This document shows positions 9,778 to 18,738 of a stretch of DNA of 64,000 nucleotides, piece by piece (the stretch's first letter is position 1; each line of letters opens with the position of its first letter). Made by a program: the position numbers and the translations under genes. The notes beneath the pieces are model-generated. The model was given only the letters and a program-made list of their open reading frames with translations. It had not been told where the DNA came from and did no database searches. The stretch comes from Burkholderia cepacia (GTDB taxonomy: Bacteria; Pseudomonadota; Gammaproteobacteria; Burkholderiales; Burkholderiaceae): NCBI RefSeq assembly GCF_029962485.1, contig NZ_CP073637.1, forward strand, positions 3,410,001 to 3,474,000, in the 5' to 3' direction.

Positions 9778-10266
9778 ATGCTGAAACACGGCCTGGCCGT
9801 CCTGCTCGCGAGCCTCACGCTCGCCGCCCATGCGCAAAGCCCCGCGCCGGCCTCCATCGCGTGGGAGATCCAGGTGGTGCGCGACGGTCAGACGATCGAC
9901 ACGTTCCAGCAACGCACCACCGTGGGTCAGACCCGCACCGATACCCATCGCTATCCGTCCGCCGTGCCGGTCGGATGCGGCAACGACGCGCACGTCGTGC
10001 CGACCGAGCGTTCGCGTTCGGTCACCGTCGCGCCGCTCACCGTCGACACCAGTGCGAACACGGTGTCGCTCGCGCTCGACGTGCAGGAAACGCTCGACGA
10101 CGAAAACGCGACGCGCAGCGATCCGTGCGTGCCCGCGTCGCCGCGGCAGATTGTCGCGAGCCACCCCGGCCTGTCGGTCGGCGCCGATGCATGGACCGAC
10201 TGGACGCTCGTCGAACAGCATCCGCACCTCGTGTACCGCGTGCGTGCGCACGTCGCGAAGGACTGA
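9778..10266 (+). CDS. Predicted exported protein of unknown function
   Basis: The product is 162 residues. It begins with a Sec-type signal peptide (MLKHGLAVLLASLTLAAHA, cleavage expected after residue 19 before QSPAPAS). The mature part is polar and beta-rich in appearance, with alternating hydrophobic residues and two cysteines (in VGCGND and SDPCVP) that could form a disulfide. A GGAG box 8 nt upstream supports the ATG at 9778 over an earlier in-frame ATG. It ends 5 nt before the EEP-family gene, so the two are probably co-transcribed. I do not recognise the family. Confidence 0.7.
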   Translation: MLKHGLAVLLASLTLAAHAQSPAPASIAWEIQVVRDGQTIDTFQQRTTVGQTRTDTHRYPSAVPVGCGNDAHVVPTERSRSVTVAPLTVDTSANTVSLALDVQETLDDENATRSDPCVPASPRQIVASHPGLSVGADAWTDWTLVEQHPHLVYRVRAHVAKD

Positions 10267-10271
10267 GCGTC

Positions 10272-11087
10272 ATGTCCGCCGACGCCCTGTCCTTGCCGTT
10301 CGCCGAACCGCACGCGGCCCCCGACGAAATCACCGCCGTCAGCTGGAACCTGCACAAGGGCCGCTCGCCGCTCGGCTTCACTGCGTGGAACGCGATGCGC
10401 AACTGGATGCAGTCGACGCACGCCGACGTGTATTTCCTGCAGGAAGCGATGGCTCGCCGCATGCCGCGCCCCGTGCTCGCGCCCGGCTTCGGCGCGCAGA
10501 TGGACGACGCGGTCGACGACGTGTGGCATTGCCAGGCCACCGAGATCGCGCATGCGCTCGACTGGCAGATCGCGCTCGGGCCGAACGTGTTCAAGCCGTC
10601 GTGGCGGCACGGCAATGCAATCCTGTCGCCGCATCCGCTCGACCTCGGCGGCCGCTGGGACATCTCCGCGCACCGCTTCGAGCGGCGTGGGCTGCTCGTC
10701 GCGCGTGCGACGCTCGCGGGCGCGCGCCCGGTCACGCTGCTGTGCGCGCACCTCGCGCTCACGCGCGCCGCGCGGCTGCGCCAGATGCACTGGATCGCGC
10801 ACTGGATCGTGCGCAACGCGGGCGATGGCCCGCTGATGCTCGCCGGCGACTTCAACGACTGGCGCAACGATTCGGTCGCGCTGTTCGGCGAGATCGGGAT
10901 GTCCGAGGTCGCGACGCTGCTCGGCGAATCGGGCCGCACGTTCCCCGCGTTCTCGCCGGCGCTCGCGCTCGACAAGATGTTCGTGCGCGGCCTGACGCCG
11001 CTCGAATGGCGCGCGCCGTCCGGCGAAGCCGCGTGGCTGTCGGACCACCTGCCGTACATCGCTCGCCTGCGCCTCGATCCGCAATAA
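10272..11087 (+). CDS. Endonuclease/exonuclease/phosphatase (EEP) family protein
   Basis: The 271-residue protein has the DNase I/exonuclease III-like fold. The metal and catalytic motifs are visible in order: SWNLHKG (residues 20-26), FLQEAM with the metal-binding Glu, a HLALT strand, LAGDFNDW with the Asp/Asn pair, and SDHLPYIA with the catalytic His near the C-terminus. Similar genes in proteobacteria sit beside cardiolipin synthase genes, but none is adjacent here, so the substrate (phosphodiester of lipid or nucleic acid) remains open. It follows the small exported protein by 5 nt. Confidence 0.85.
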   Translation: MSADALSLPFAEPHAAPDEITAVSWNLHKGRSPLGFTAWNAMRNWMQSTHADVYFLQEAMARRMPRPVLAPGFGAQMDDAVDDVWHCQATEIAHALDWQIALGPNVFKPSWRHGNAILSPHPLDLGGRWDISAHRFERRGLLVARATLAGARPVTLLCAHLALTRAARLRQMHWIAHWIVRNAGDGPLMLAGDFNDWRNDSVALFGEIGMSEVATLLGESGRTFPAFSPALALDKMFVRGLTPLEWRAPSGEAAWLSDHLPYIARLRLDPQ

Positions 11088-11196
11088 CCTTCGTCGGCCA
11101 CCCCCGATCGCACGCCGCCGGAGCGCGGCCGCGCCGCCCGCGCTACAGTAGCGGCTTGCCCATTCCGCCATCGCCCCGCCGCCGGGCCGCGCCGCC

Positions 11197-11844
11197 ATGA
11201 CCTACCTGCCGATCCTGCTGCAAATCGCCGTCGTCTACCTCGTCGCGGCGATCACGCCCGGCCCGAATTTCTTCATGATTTCGCAACTGTCGCTCGCGGG
11301 TCGCCGTAGCCTCGGCGCCGCGTCGGCACTCGGCGTCGGCACCGCGTCGGTCGCGTGGGCGACGCTCGCGATGCTCGGCCTCGCGGCCGTGCTGCATCAG
11401 GTCGAATGGCTGTACGAGGCGATCCGGATCGGCGGCGCCGTGTATCTCGTGTATTTCGGCTTCAAGCTGCTGCGCTCGGGCGTGCGCCGCGACGCGGCGC
11501 CGGCCGACGCGCCGGACGCCGCCGCGCCGCTGGCCGCACCGCAGGCGCGCGACTACCTGCGCGCGTATCGCAGCGGCCTGTTCACGTGCCTGACGAACCC
11601 GAAATCGTGCGCGTTCTGGACCAGCGTGTTCGCGGCGATGCTGCCCGCGCACGTGCCGCTGTGGTTCAACGGCGCGGTGCTGGTGACGATCGGCGTGCTG
11701 TCGGCCGGCTGGTATTCGTGCGTCGCGTACCTGTTCGCGAGCCCCCGCGCGCAGCGCGGCTACCGGCGCGTGCGGCGCCCGCTCGACGCGCTGTGCGGCG
11801 TCGCGCTCGTCGGTCTCGGCGCGAAACTCGCGGCCGATCGCTGA
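11197..11844 (+). CDS. LysE/RhtB family amino-acid exporter
   Basis: This 215-residue inner-membrane exporter belongs to the LysE superfamily. The family start is clear: AAITPGPNFFMISQLSLAGRRSLG, including the helix-1 P-G-P-N motif, and later LTNPKSCAFWTSVFAAML, a second conserved motif. Five to six hydrophobic helices are visible with a polar Ala/Asp-rich loop at about residues 100-120. The likely role is export of amino acids or their derivatives to avoid toxic accumulation. It is a single gene with no regulator beside it. Confidence 0.88.
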   Translation: MTYLPILLQIAVVYLVAAITPGPNFFMISQLSLAGRRSLGAASALGVGTASVAWATLAMLGLAAVLHQVEWLYEAIRIGGAVYLVYFGFKLLRSGVRRDAAPADAPDAAAPLAAPQARDYLRAYRSGLFTCLTNPKSCAFWTSVFAAMLPAHVPLWFNGAVLVTIGVLSAGWYSCVAYLFASPRAQRGYRRVRRPLDALCGVALVGLGAKLAADR

Positions 11845-12071
11845 AAGCTCGTTGCAAGGATTTGTTGCGCCAAATCCGCGCAGCCACGGGGGTCAAGCCC
11901 GCGATCCGCGCCAACAGGGTAAAATAACGAGTTCCTCAAACGTCTGTCATCGAGAAGGCGCGTGTCCGACGCGCCGGCCGGCCGATCCGCGATCGGGCCG
12001 TCGCACTCGGTTTTTTTGCCCATTTTTGGGCCCGTTACACGCGTCCGCTACGCGCGTCCGTTTTCAAAGCC

Positions 12072-12842
12072 ATGAGCAAATACGACACCGCCACCGTCCA
12101 ATCCGTCCATCACTGGACCGACACGCTTTTCAGCTTCACCTGCAGCCGTGAGGCGAGCCTGCGCTTCAACAACGGCGAATTCACGATGGTCGGCCTCGAG
12201 GTCGACGGCAAGCCGCTCGCGCGCGCCTACTCGATCGTCAGCCCGAACTACGAAGAGCATCTCGAATTCTTCAGCATCAAGGTGCAGAACGGCCCGCTGA
12301 CGTCGCGCCTGCAGCACCTGAAGGTGGGCGACACGGTGCTGATCGGCAAGAAGCCGACGGGCACGCTGGTTGCCGACAACCTGCTGCCGGGCAAGACGCT
12401 GTGGATGCTGTCGACGGGCACGGGCCTCGCGCCGTTCATGTCGATCATCCGCGATCCGGAGATCTACGAGCGCTTCGACAAGGTGATCCTGACGCACACC
12501 TGCCGCCTGAAGGGCGAGCTGGCGTACATGGACTACATCAAGCACGACCTGCCGGGCCACGAGTACCTCGGCGACATCATCAAGGAAAAGCTCGTCTACT
12601 ACCCGACGGTCACGCGCGAAGCGTTCGACAACGAAGGCCGGATCACCGACCTGATCGCGACGGGCAAGCTGTTCACGGATCTCGACGTCCCGCCGTTCTC
12701 GCCGGAAAACGACCGCGTGATGCTGTGCGGCAGCACCGCGATGCTGAAGGACACGACCGACCTGCTGAAGCAGGCCGGCCTCGTCGAAGGCAAGAACAGC
12801 GCACCGGGCCACTACGTGATCGAGCGCGCATTCGTGGACTGA
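12072..12842 (+). CDS. fpr: Ferredoxin--NADP+ reductase
   Basis: This is a cytoplasmic FAD enzyme of 256 residues that exchanges electrons between NADPH and ferredoxin or flavodoxin. The FAD-binding RAYSIVSPNYEEHLEF segment (residues 52-67) and the NADP-binding LSTGTGLAPFMSIIRDPE segment (about 114-131) match bacterial subclass-I FPRs, as does the late LCGSTAMLKDT motif. Length is standard. A strong terminator follows at 12871. The 227-nt upstream region holds TAAAAT (11920-11925) as a possible -10 and two small hairpins (11984-11998; 12018-12032), so a structured leader is possible. Confidence 0.95.
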   Translation: MSKYDTATVQSVHHWTDTLFSFTCSREASLRFNNGEFTMVGLEVDGKPLARAYSIVSPNYEEHLEFFSIKVQNGPLTSRLQHLKVGDTVLIGKKPTGTLVADNLLPGKTLWMLSTGTGLAPFMSIIRDPEIYERFDKVILTHTCRLKGELAYMDYIKHDLPGHEYLGDIIKEKLVYYPTVTREAFDNEGRITDLIATGKLFTDLDVPPFSPENDRVMLCGSTAMLKDTTDLLKQAGLVEGKNSAPGHYVIERAFVD

Positions 12843-12870
12843 TCGATCCCTAAATTTGCGCGTCATCAAG

Positions 12871-12898
12871 AACCGGAGCAAAAGCTCCGGTTTTTTTT
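12871..12898 (+). terminator. Rho-independent terminator of fpr
   Basis: ACCGGAGC (12872-12879) pairs with GCTCCGGT (12884-12891), directly followed by a run of T to 12898. It lies 29 nt after the fpr stop codon. Confidence 0.93.
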
Positions 12899-13257
12899 CG
12901 TCCCCACTTGGCGAATTCGTAACAAACTGGGACCATCTCATCTCAAATAGTTACATTTGGATACGTCACCGCCGGGTGTTCGGGTGTCAGTGTTTTTCCT
13001 ACAACACGTTCATTCCGATTATTCACATTTACCCTTAAATGTCCGCCCGACATGACCTTTTCAGAAATTTTGAGATATTATTCGCCGCGCGTGGTTGCCG
13101 TTTGAATGAGAGTGGAAGGGTCGGATGCAAGTGTTACAAGGTGTAACTTTTGTTACCTCGGCATGGAGCGATTCTCTGGCGGCGACCGTCGTCGTAACGG
13201 CAGCCGATCCACGCAGCCAGCCGGTGTCTGAACCGCTTTCTGACAGCAGGGAGAGTC
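12899..13257 (+). promoter_or_regulatory. Low-GC gene-free region upstream of the two-component pair, with clustered GTTAC sites
   Basis: These 359 nt hold no credible gene and are clearly lower in GC than the surroundings. GTTACA (13133-13138) and TGTAAC (13142-13147) form a perfect palindrome with a 3-nt spacer, and another GTTAC follows at about 13151-13155. Further GTAAC/GTTAC copies occur near 12917 and 12949. A GGGAGAG ribosome binding site precedes the kinase ATG at 13258. The pattern suggests an operator, possibly for the downstream response regulator itself; this is inference. Confidence 0.4.
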
Positions 13258-14073
13258 ATGGATACGTCGCTTAACGCGCCCTCGGGCGCCCACGCCCCGT
13301 TCCCGTCGCGGCAGCGCATGCACAGCTGCGCCGCTACTCCGCCCGTTGCCGACACCGCGTCGAAACGCGACGCCTCCGCCGCACGGATCGCGGCCCTGTC
13401 CGCCCAGTTGCTCGCCGCCGACGAAGCAGCCCGCCGCCATCTGGCCGGCGAGCTGCACGACGGGCTCGGCGCCGAATTGACCGCTGCGCGTTTCGCGCTC
13501 GCAAACGTTCAAACGTGGCTGCCGGCCGATGCGCCGGACGGCTGCCTGCGTGCGCTGGAGCTGGCGCAGCAGGCGCTCGACGCCGCCACCGACGCGAATC
13601 GCCGGCTGATCGACGAACGCGACACGCCGGCGCTCGACGCGGGCGTGATCGGCGCGCTGTCGTCGTGGATCGACACTCACGCGGCCCGCACGGGCCTGCG
13701 CACGAGCTTCGTGTGTGCGGCCGACGCGCGCCTCACGCAGATCGCCGGCGCCAGCGCACTCGCGGTATTCCGCGTCGCGCAGGAAGCGCTGTCGAACGTC
13801 GCGAAGCACGCCCGCGCGACGTCGGTCGACGTGCGGATCGTCACCGACGGCACGCATCTGTCACTGATTGTCGCCGACGATGGGACCGGTTTCGCCCGCA
13901 GCCGCCGCAGCGGCTACGGCCTCGCCGGCATGCGCGCCCGCTGCGAAGCGTTCGGCGGCAGCTTCGAGACGGCCACGCCGGAAACCGGCCACGGCACGCG
14001 CGTCACCGCGCGCTTCGCGTGGGATTCGCTGCTCGCGGTGCCCGTCGCGGCCCGCCGCGCGTCGCTTTCGTGA
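13258..14073 (+). CDS. Soluble sensor histidine kinase, NarX/DegS type (HisKA_3)
   Basis: This 271-residue histidine kinase has no transmembrane segment and no recognisable sensory domain, so it appears cytosolic. The HisKA_3 dimerisation helix contains RRHLAGELHDGLG with the phospho-accepting His67. The ATPase part has the N-box EALSNVAKHA (about residues 178-187), the DDGTGF G1 box, and GYGLAGMRAR as the G2 box. The first 35 residues are low-complexity. It is followed 7 nt later by its NarL-type partner regulator. The signal sensed is unknown; input may come from a protein partner. Confidence 0.9.
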   Translation: MDTSLNAPSGAHAPFPSRQRMHSCAATPPVADTASKRDASAARIAALSAQLLAADEAARRHLAGELHDGLGAELTAARFALANVQTWLPADAPDGCLRALELAQQALDAATDANRRLIDERDTPALDAGVIGALSSWIDTHAARTGLRTSFVCAADARLTQIAGASALAVFRVAQEALSNVAKHARATSVDVRIVTDGTHLSLIVADDGTGFARSRRSGYGLAGMRARCEAFGGSFETATPETGHGTRVTARFAWDSLLAVPVAARRASLS

Positions 14074-14080
14074 GGTCGTC

Positions 14081-14737
14081 ATGAGCCTGAACATCCTGCT
14101 CGTGGACGATCACGCGATCGTCCGGCAAGGGATTCGCCAGCTGCTGATCGACCGCGGCATCGCGCGCGACGTCACCGAAGCCGAAACCGGCGGCGACGCG
14201 ATGGCAGCCGTCGACAAACAGGAATTCGACGTGATCCTGCTCGACATCTCGCTGCCGGACACGAACGGCATCGAGGTGCTCAAGCGCCTCAAGCGCAAGC
14301 TGTCGCGCACGCCGGTGCTGATGTTCTCGATGTACCGCGAGGACCAGTACGCGGTCCGCGCGCTGAAGGCCGGCGCGGCCGGCTACCTGTCGAAGACGGT
14401 CAACGCCGCGCAGATGATCGGCGCGATCCAGCAGGTCGCTGCCGGCCGCAAGTACGTGAGCCCCGCGATGGCCGAGGCGCTCGCCGAATACGTGTCGTTC
14501 GAGAACGAACCGCTGCCGCACGAGAAGCTGTCCGACCGCGAATACCAGACGCTCTGCATGCTCGCGTCGGGCAAGCGGCTCACCGACATCGCGAACACGC
14601 TGTCGCTGTCCGTGAAGACGGTGAGCGTGTACCGGTCGCGGCTGCTCGAGAAGATGCGGCTGTCGAACAACGCGGAACTCACGTTCTACGTGATGAGCAA
14701 CCGGCTCGTCGACATGGCGCCCGCGGCCGGCGCCTGA
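14081..14737 (+). CDS. NarL/FixJ-family response regulator
   Basis: This 218-residue two-domain regulator has a receiver domain (1-120) with the acidic pocket Asp9/Asp10, phospho-acceptor Asp55 in LLDISLPD and Lys105 in YLSKTV. The LuxR-type helix-turn-helix covers about residues 148-205 (LSDREYQTLCMLASGK, then DIANTLSLSVKTVSVYRSRLLEKM). It is the cognate partner of the soluble kinase immediately upstream. The targets are unknown; the GTTAC palindromes ahead of the kinase gene are candidates for autoregulation. Confidence 0.93.
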   Translation: MSLNILLVDDHAIVRQGIRQLLIDRGIARDVTEAETGGDAMAAVDKQEFDVILLDISLPDTNGIEVLKRLKRKLSRTPVLMFSMYREDQYAVRALKAGAAGYLSKTVNAAQMIGAIQQVAAGRKYVSPAMAEALAEYVSFENEPLPHEKLSDREYQTLCMLASGKRLTDIANTLSLSVKTVSVYRSRLLEKMRLSNNAELTFYVMSNRLVDMAPAAGA

Positions 14738-14968
14738 CCGGCCCGATTCGCCTTCGCCCGCTACCTCGGCTTCGTCCGATTCCATGACGCGGCGCACGCC
14801 GCGTCTCCCTCAACTGCCGCCCGCATCAAGCGCAAGCGCTTGTTTTATCGGACGATTCCGCGACGCGCCGCTGCGCCGCAGCGGGTCTTGTTCGTCAAAT
14901 CGGCTAAAATTACGGGTTTTCACTCAGTCAGCGCCCCCGCGCCTGCGCGCGCTGGCGATTCATCCGCA

Positions 14969-16375
14969 ATGTCTCTCTTCCGCAAGAAAAACGTCGATCG
15001 CATGATCGCCGGCGCGCACGCCGCCGGGCTCAAGAAAGCGCTCGGCGCGATCGACCTCACCTTCCTCGGCATCGGCGCGATCATCGGCACCGGCATCTTC
15101 GTGCTGACCGGCACCGGCGCCGTGCAGGCCGGCCCCGCGCTGATGCTGTCGTTCGTGATCGCCGCGATCGCATGCGGCCTCGCGGCGCTGTCGTACGCGG
15201 AATTCGCGTCGACGATCCCCGTCGCCGGCTCGATCTACACGTACTCGTACGCAACGCTCGGCGAGCTCGTCGCGTGGATCATCGGCTGGGACCTGATGCT
15301 CGAGTACGGCCTCGCGTCGTCGGCCGTGTCGGTCGGCTGGTCGGGCTACCTGCAGTCGCTGCTGCAGGGCTTCGGGCTGTCGCTGCCGACCGTGCTGACG
15401 GCTGCGCCCGGCGCGGTGCCGGGTGTCGTCACGTGGTTCAACCTGCCCGCGTTCCTCGTGATGATCGTGATCACGACGCTGCTGTCGATCGGCATCCGCG
15501 AATCGACCCGCATCAACAACATCATGGTGTTCATCAAGGTGTCGGTCGTGCTGCTCGTGATCGCGGTCGGCCTGTTCCACGTGACGCCCGCGAACTGGAA
15601 ACCGTTCATGCCGCACGGCTGGAACGGCGTGTTCGGCGCGGCAGCCGTGATGTTCTTCGCGTTCATCGGCTTCGACGCGGTGTCGTCGGCCGCCGAGGAA
15701 GTGAAGAACCCGAAACGCGACCTGCCGATCGGCATCATCGCGTCGCTCGCGGTGTGCGCGGTGCTGTACGTGACGGTCGCCGCGGTCGCGACCGGCATCG
15801 TGCCGGCGGCCCAGTACGCGAACATCTCGCACCCGATCTCGTACGCGCTGCAGGTCGCCGGCGAGAAGTGGGTCGCGGGCTTCATCGATCTCGGCGCCGT
15901 GCTCGGCATGCTGACCGTGATCCTCGTGATGAGCTACGGCCAGACGCGCGTGATCTTCGCGATGTCGCGCGACGGGCTGCTGCCGGCGATGCTCTCGCGC
16001 GTGCACCCGCGCTACGCGACGCCGTTCCTGACGACCTGGCTCGTCGGCCTGTTCTTCGGCCTGATCGCCGCGCTCGTGCCGCTCAACGTGCTCGCCGAGC
16101 TGATCAACATCGGCACGCTCGCGGCGTTCTCGATGGTGTCGATCGCGGTGCTCGTGCTGCGCCGCACGCATCCCGACCTGCCGCGCGCGTTCCGCTGCCC
16201 GGGCGTGCCCGTGGTGCCGATCCTCGCGGTCGCCGCGTGCCTGTTCCTGATGCTGAACCTGCAGCCCGTCACGTGGGCCGCATTTGGCATCTGGCTCGTG
16301 ATCGGCCTCGTGATCTACTTCCTGTACTCGCGCCACCACTCGAAGCTCGCGCACGGCCACGACGACGCACACTGA
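14969..16375 (+). CDS. APC-superfamily amino-acid permease (cationic amino-acid type)
   Basis: This inner-membrane amino-acid:proton symporter or exchanger has 468 residues and 12 or more predicted helices. The family's first helix reads FLGIGAIIGTGIFVLTGTGA, with the GIGAIIGTGIF substrate-binding signature. FFAFIGFDAVSSAAEEVKNPKRDLPIGI is the conserved helix 6 to loop region typical of the CAT/YfnA branch. The start MSLFRKKNVDRMI at 14969 is chosen because it is the usual N-terminus of this family; the longer upstream frame is unlike it. The exact substrate is not deducible, though cationic amino acids are the usual range of this branch. Confidence 0.88.
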   Translation: MSLFRKKNVDRMIAGAHAAGLKKALGAIDLTFLGIGAIIGTGIFVLTGTGAVQAGPALMLSFVIAAIACGLAALSYAEFASTIPVAGSIYTYSYATLGELVAWIIGWDLMLEYGLASSAVSVGWSGYLQSLLQGFGLSLPTVLTAAPGAVPGVVTWFNLPAFLVMIVITTLLSIGIRESTRINNIMVFIKVSVVLLVIAVGLFHVTPANWKPFMPHGWNGVFGAAAVMFFAFIGFDAVSSAAEEVKNPKRDLPIGIIASLAVCAVLYVTVAAVATGIVPAAQYANISHPISYALQVAGEKWVAGFIDLGAVLGMLTVILVMSYGQTRVIFAMSRDGLLPAMLSRVHPRYATPFLTTWLVGLFFGLIAALVPLNVLAELINIGTLAAFSMVSIAVLVLRRTHPDLPRAFRCPGVPVVPILAVAACLFLMLNLQPVTWAAFGIWLVIGLVIYFLYSRHHSKLAHGHDDAH

Positions 16376-16637
16376 ACGCCGTCATCGCGCGCTCACCGCA
16401 CGCGATGACGCGACACCCCGCGGGGCCGCCACCGGCCCCGCGCGGCAACCGCCTCCCCCGAACCGGCCGCTGCGCCGCTCCCGCGATCGAGCGCTGTCCG
16501 ATCGTCGCGAAGTCTTGCCCGATCCTGCGGATTTGCGCGCACGTTTTGCGCGCTGCCTGCACGCGCGCGCCACGCGGTTCATAATCCCGCCATCGAACGA
16601 CGGTCCCCGGCAACGGGCCGTCCGGCAACAGGAAAAG

Positions 16638-17666
16638 ATGATGGAAAGCGTCGATCTCGATGTACTGAAATCCAGCGCGCGCTGGCTCGAAGAAGGACGC
16701 CGCGTCCTGCTCGTGACGGTCGTGAAGACGTGGGGCTCGTCGCCGCGCCCCGAGGGCGCGATGCTCGCGGTGCGCGAGGACGGCCTGGTGGTCGGCTCCG
16801 TGTCCGGCGGCTGCATCGAGGACGACCTGATCGCTCGCGTGCACGCGAGCGGGATCGCGGCCGACGCGCGCCCGGAGGCGCTCAAGTACGGCGTGACGGC
16901 CGAGGAAGCGCACCGCTTCGGGTTGCCGTGCGGCGGCACGATCCAGCTCGTGCTCGAGCCGCTCACGCGCGACAGTGGGATTGCCTCGCTATGCGCGGAA
17001 GTCGAGGCCGGCCGCCTCGTCACGCGAACGATGACGCTCGCGACCGGCCGCGCGTCGCTGTCGCCCGCGCAGGCGACGGACGGACTCGCGTTCGACGGCG
17101 AGCGGCTCGTGTCGATCCACGGGCCGCGCTACCGGATGCTCGTGATCGGCGCCGGCCAGTTGTCGCGCTATCTGTGCCAGATCGCGGTCGGGCTCGACTA
17201 CCAGGTGACGGTGTGCGATCCGCGCGAGGAATACACGGATGCGTGGGACGTGCCGGGCACGCGGGTCGTGCGCACGATGCCCGACGATACGGTGCTCGAC
17301 ATGAAACTTGACGCGCGTTCGGCCGTGATCGCGCTGACGCACGATCCGAAGCTCGACGATCTTGCCCTGATGGAGGCGCTGAAGACGCCCGCGTTCTACG
17401 TGGGTGCGCTCGGCTCGCGGCGCAACAACGCGGCGCGGCGCGAACGACTGCGCGAATTCGACCTGAACGAAGCGGAACTGGGCCGGCTGCACGGGCCGGC
17501 CGGCATCTACATCGGCAGCAGAACGCCGCCGGAAATCGCGATCTCGATCCTCGCCGAGATCACCGCCGCGAAGAATCACGTGTCGCTACCGACGATCCTG
17601 CAGGTCGAAGGCGCGAAGGCCGCCCGCGAGATCGCGGCGAACAGCGGCGCGGCCTGCGGGCTCTGA
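16638..17666 (+). CDS. XdhC/CoxI-family molybdenum cofactor chaperone protein
   Basis: The product has 342 residues with two domains. The N-terminal XdhC_CoxI domain carries the hallmark VKTWGSSPRPEGAML and GSVSGGCIEDDL segments (about residues 30-65). The C-terminal XdhC Rossmann domain starts at MLVIGAGQLSRYL and ends with GPAGIYIGSRTPPEIAISILAEI. XdhC proteins bind and sulfurate Mo cofactor and hand it to xanthine dehydrogenase-type enzymes. No xdhA or xdhB is adjacent, so its client lies elsewhere. GGAAAAG precedes two consecutive ATGs (16638 and 16641); either could be the start. Confidence 0.87.
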   Translation: MMESVDLDVLKSSARWLEEGRRVLLVTVVKTWGSSPRPEGAMLAVREDGLVVGSVSGGCIEDDLIARVHASGIAADARPEALKYGVTAEEAHRFGLPCGGTIQLVLEPLTRDSGIASLCAEVEAGRLVTRTMTLATGRASLSPAQATDGLAFDGERLVSIHGPRYRMLVIGAGQLSRYLCQIAVGLDYQVTVCDPREEYTDAWDVPGTRVVRTMPDDTVLDMKLDARSAVIALTHDPKLDDLALMEALKTPAFYVGALGSRRNNAARRERLREFDLNEAELGRLHGPAGIYIGSRTPPEIAISILAEITAAKNHVSLPTILQVEGAKAAREIAANSGAACGL

Positions 17667-17733
17667 TCCGCCGCGGCGCGCCGCCCCGTCCGGTTCGCGC
17701 CGGCGGCAGCCTGGCGCGCGCGCGCCGATCCGA

Positions 17734-18468
17734 TCAGGTCAGGCCGGCAGCCAGCGCGGCGGCGACCGAACCGACCACCAGCACGACACCGACCGTGCGA
17801 CGCTTGTTCAACTCGGTCCACAACAGCACGCCGGTCAGCGACAGCAGGATCAGCGACCCCGCGATCGTATCCATCAGCAGCACCCAGCCGAGGTTCATTC
17901 CGACGCCGCGATGCAGGTTGTTCAGCGTCGTGAGGAACGTATTGCCCGTGCGCTTCACCGACACGTAGCCGTTGCCGACCCAGTATTCGGCCTGCAGGTT
18001 CTGGTGCGGGCCGAACACGCCGAACTGCCAGTGCTCGGGCTGCATCACGCGTTTGTCGCCCCACGCGACGGCCTGCGCGGGCTCCTTGCGCATGCGGCCC
18101 GGCTTGCCGTCGAAATGCAGCTCCTGCTGCAGCCACTTCGTCATTGCGGCGGGCGTCTTCGGCACCGGATTCGGCAGCGCGATCTGCATCTCCTCGACCT
18201 GCGGCTCGCCGGTCGGGATCTTCAGCGGCGGCGCGCGGTGATTGAGCAGCACGCCCGTCACGCCGAACAGCAGCCCGAGCACCGCGCCCCACAGCCCGAC
18301 CCAGCCGTGCACCTTGCGCAGCCACTTGATGAAGGTGGCGCGGCGCGAGCGCTGGCGGCGCGCGGCCAGTTCGTCGTCGCTCAGATGGCGGCCCGCCGGG
18401 TGCAGCACGGTGACGCCGGCGCGCGTCATGCCCGTCTTGGGCGGGTCGATCGTTTCGGGCGCGTTCAC
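17734..18468 (-). CDS. PepSY-associated transmembrane protein (probable iron-regulated)
   Basis: The 244-residue membrane protein has a cytoplasmic Arg-rich N-terminus, a first helix with its preceding family motif (RKVHGWVGLWGAVLGLLFGVTG, about residues 51-72), a roughly 115-residue periplasmic part, then LNNLHRGVGMNLGWVLLMD leading into a second helix, and a third helix at the C-terminus. This is the PepSY_TM layout, with conserved His residues before helices 1 and 2 that could bind heme or metal. Relatives are often found with siderophore receptors and act in ferric reduction. A likely Fur box lies about 70 nt upstream of the start, consistent with that role. Confidence 0.85.
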   Translation of the reverse strand: MNAPETIDPPKTGMTRAGVTVLHPAGRHLSDDELAARRQRSRRATFIKWLRKVHGWVGLWGAVLGLLFGVTGVLLNHRAPPLKIPTGEPQVEEMQIALPNPVPKTPAAMTKWLQQELHFDGKPGRMRKEPAQAVAWGDKRVMQPEHWQFGVFGPHQNLQAEYWVGNGYVSVKRTGNTFLTTLNNLHRGVGMNLGWVLLMDTIAGSLILLSLTGVLLWTELNKRRTVGVVLVVGSVAAALAAGLT

Positions 18469-18537
18469 GCGAAAGTATCCATTCGTTCAAAACAACGGCC
18501 GGCGCGCAGTGTGTGCGCGCCGGCCGAGCAACATGAA

Positions 18538-18556
18538 AATGAGAATGGATATCATT
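18538..18556 (-). promoter_or_regulatory. Probable Fur box upstream of the PepSY membrane protein
   Basis: The 19 nt AATGAGAATGGATATCATT read as an imperfect 9-1-9 palindrome, with 6 of 9 arm positions symmetrical, close to the Fur consensus GATAATGATAATCATTATC. It lies 70 nt upstream of the gene start at 18468 on the minus strand, a normal position for a Fur-repressed promoter. Confidence 0.55.
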
Positions 18557-18738
18557 ACATAAATCTATTGCGGGCTCAATCCGTCACGCTCCCGGGCGGC
18601 AGGTCGGATTAGCGGAGGAATGCAGTCGATGCACGCAGGTTGCGCGGAAATGCAGACAGATAGGCGACACATATCGCCAGAACGACCTTGCAAGGCCGAG
18701 ACAGCATTTCGTAAGAAGTCGCGCGACGCGGGCCCTTT

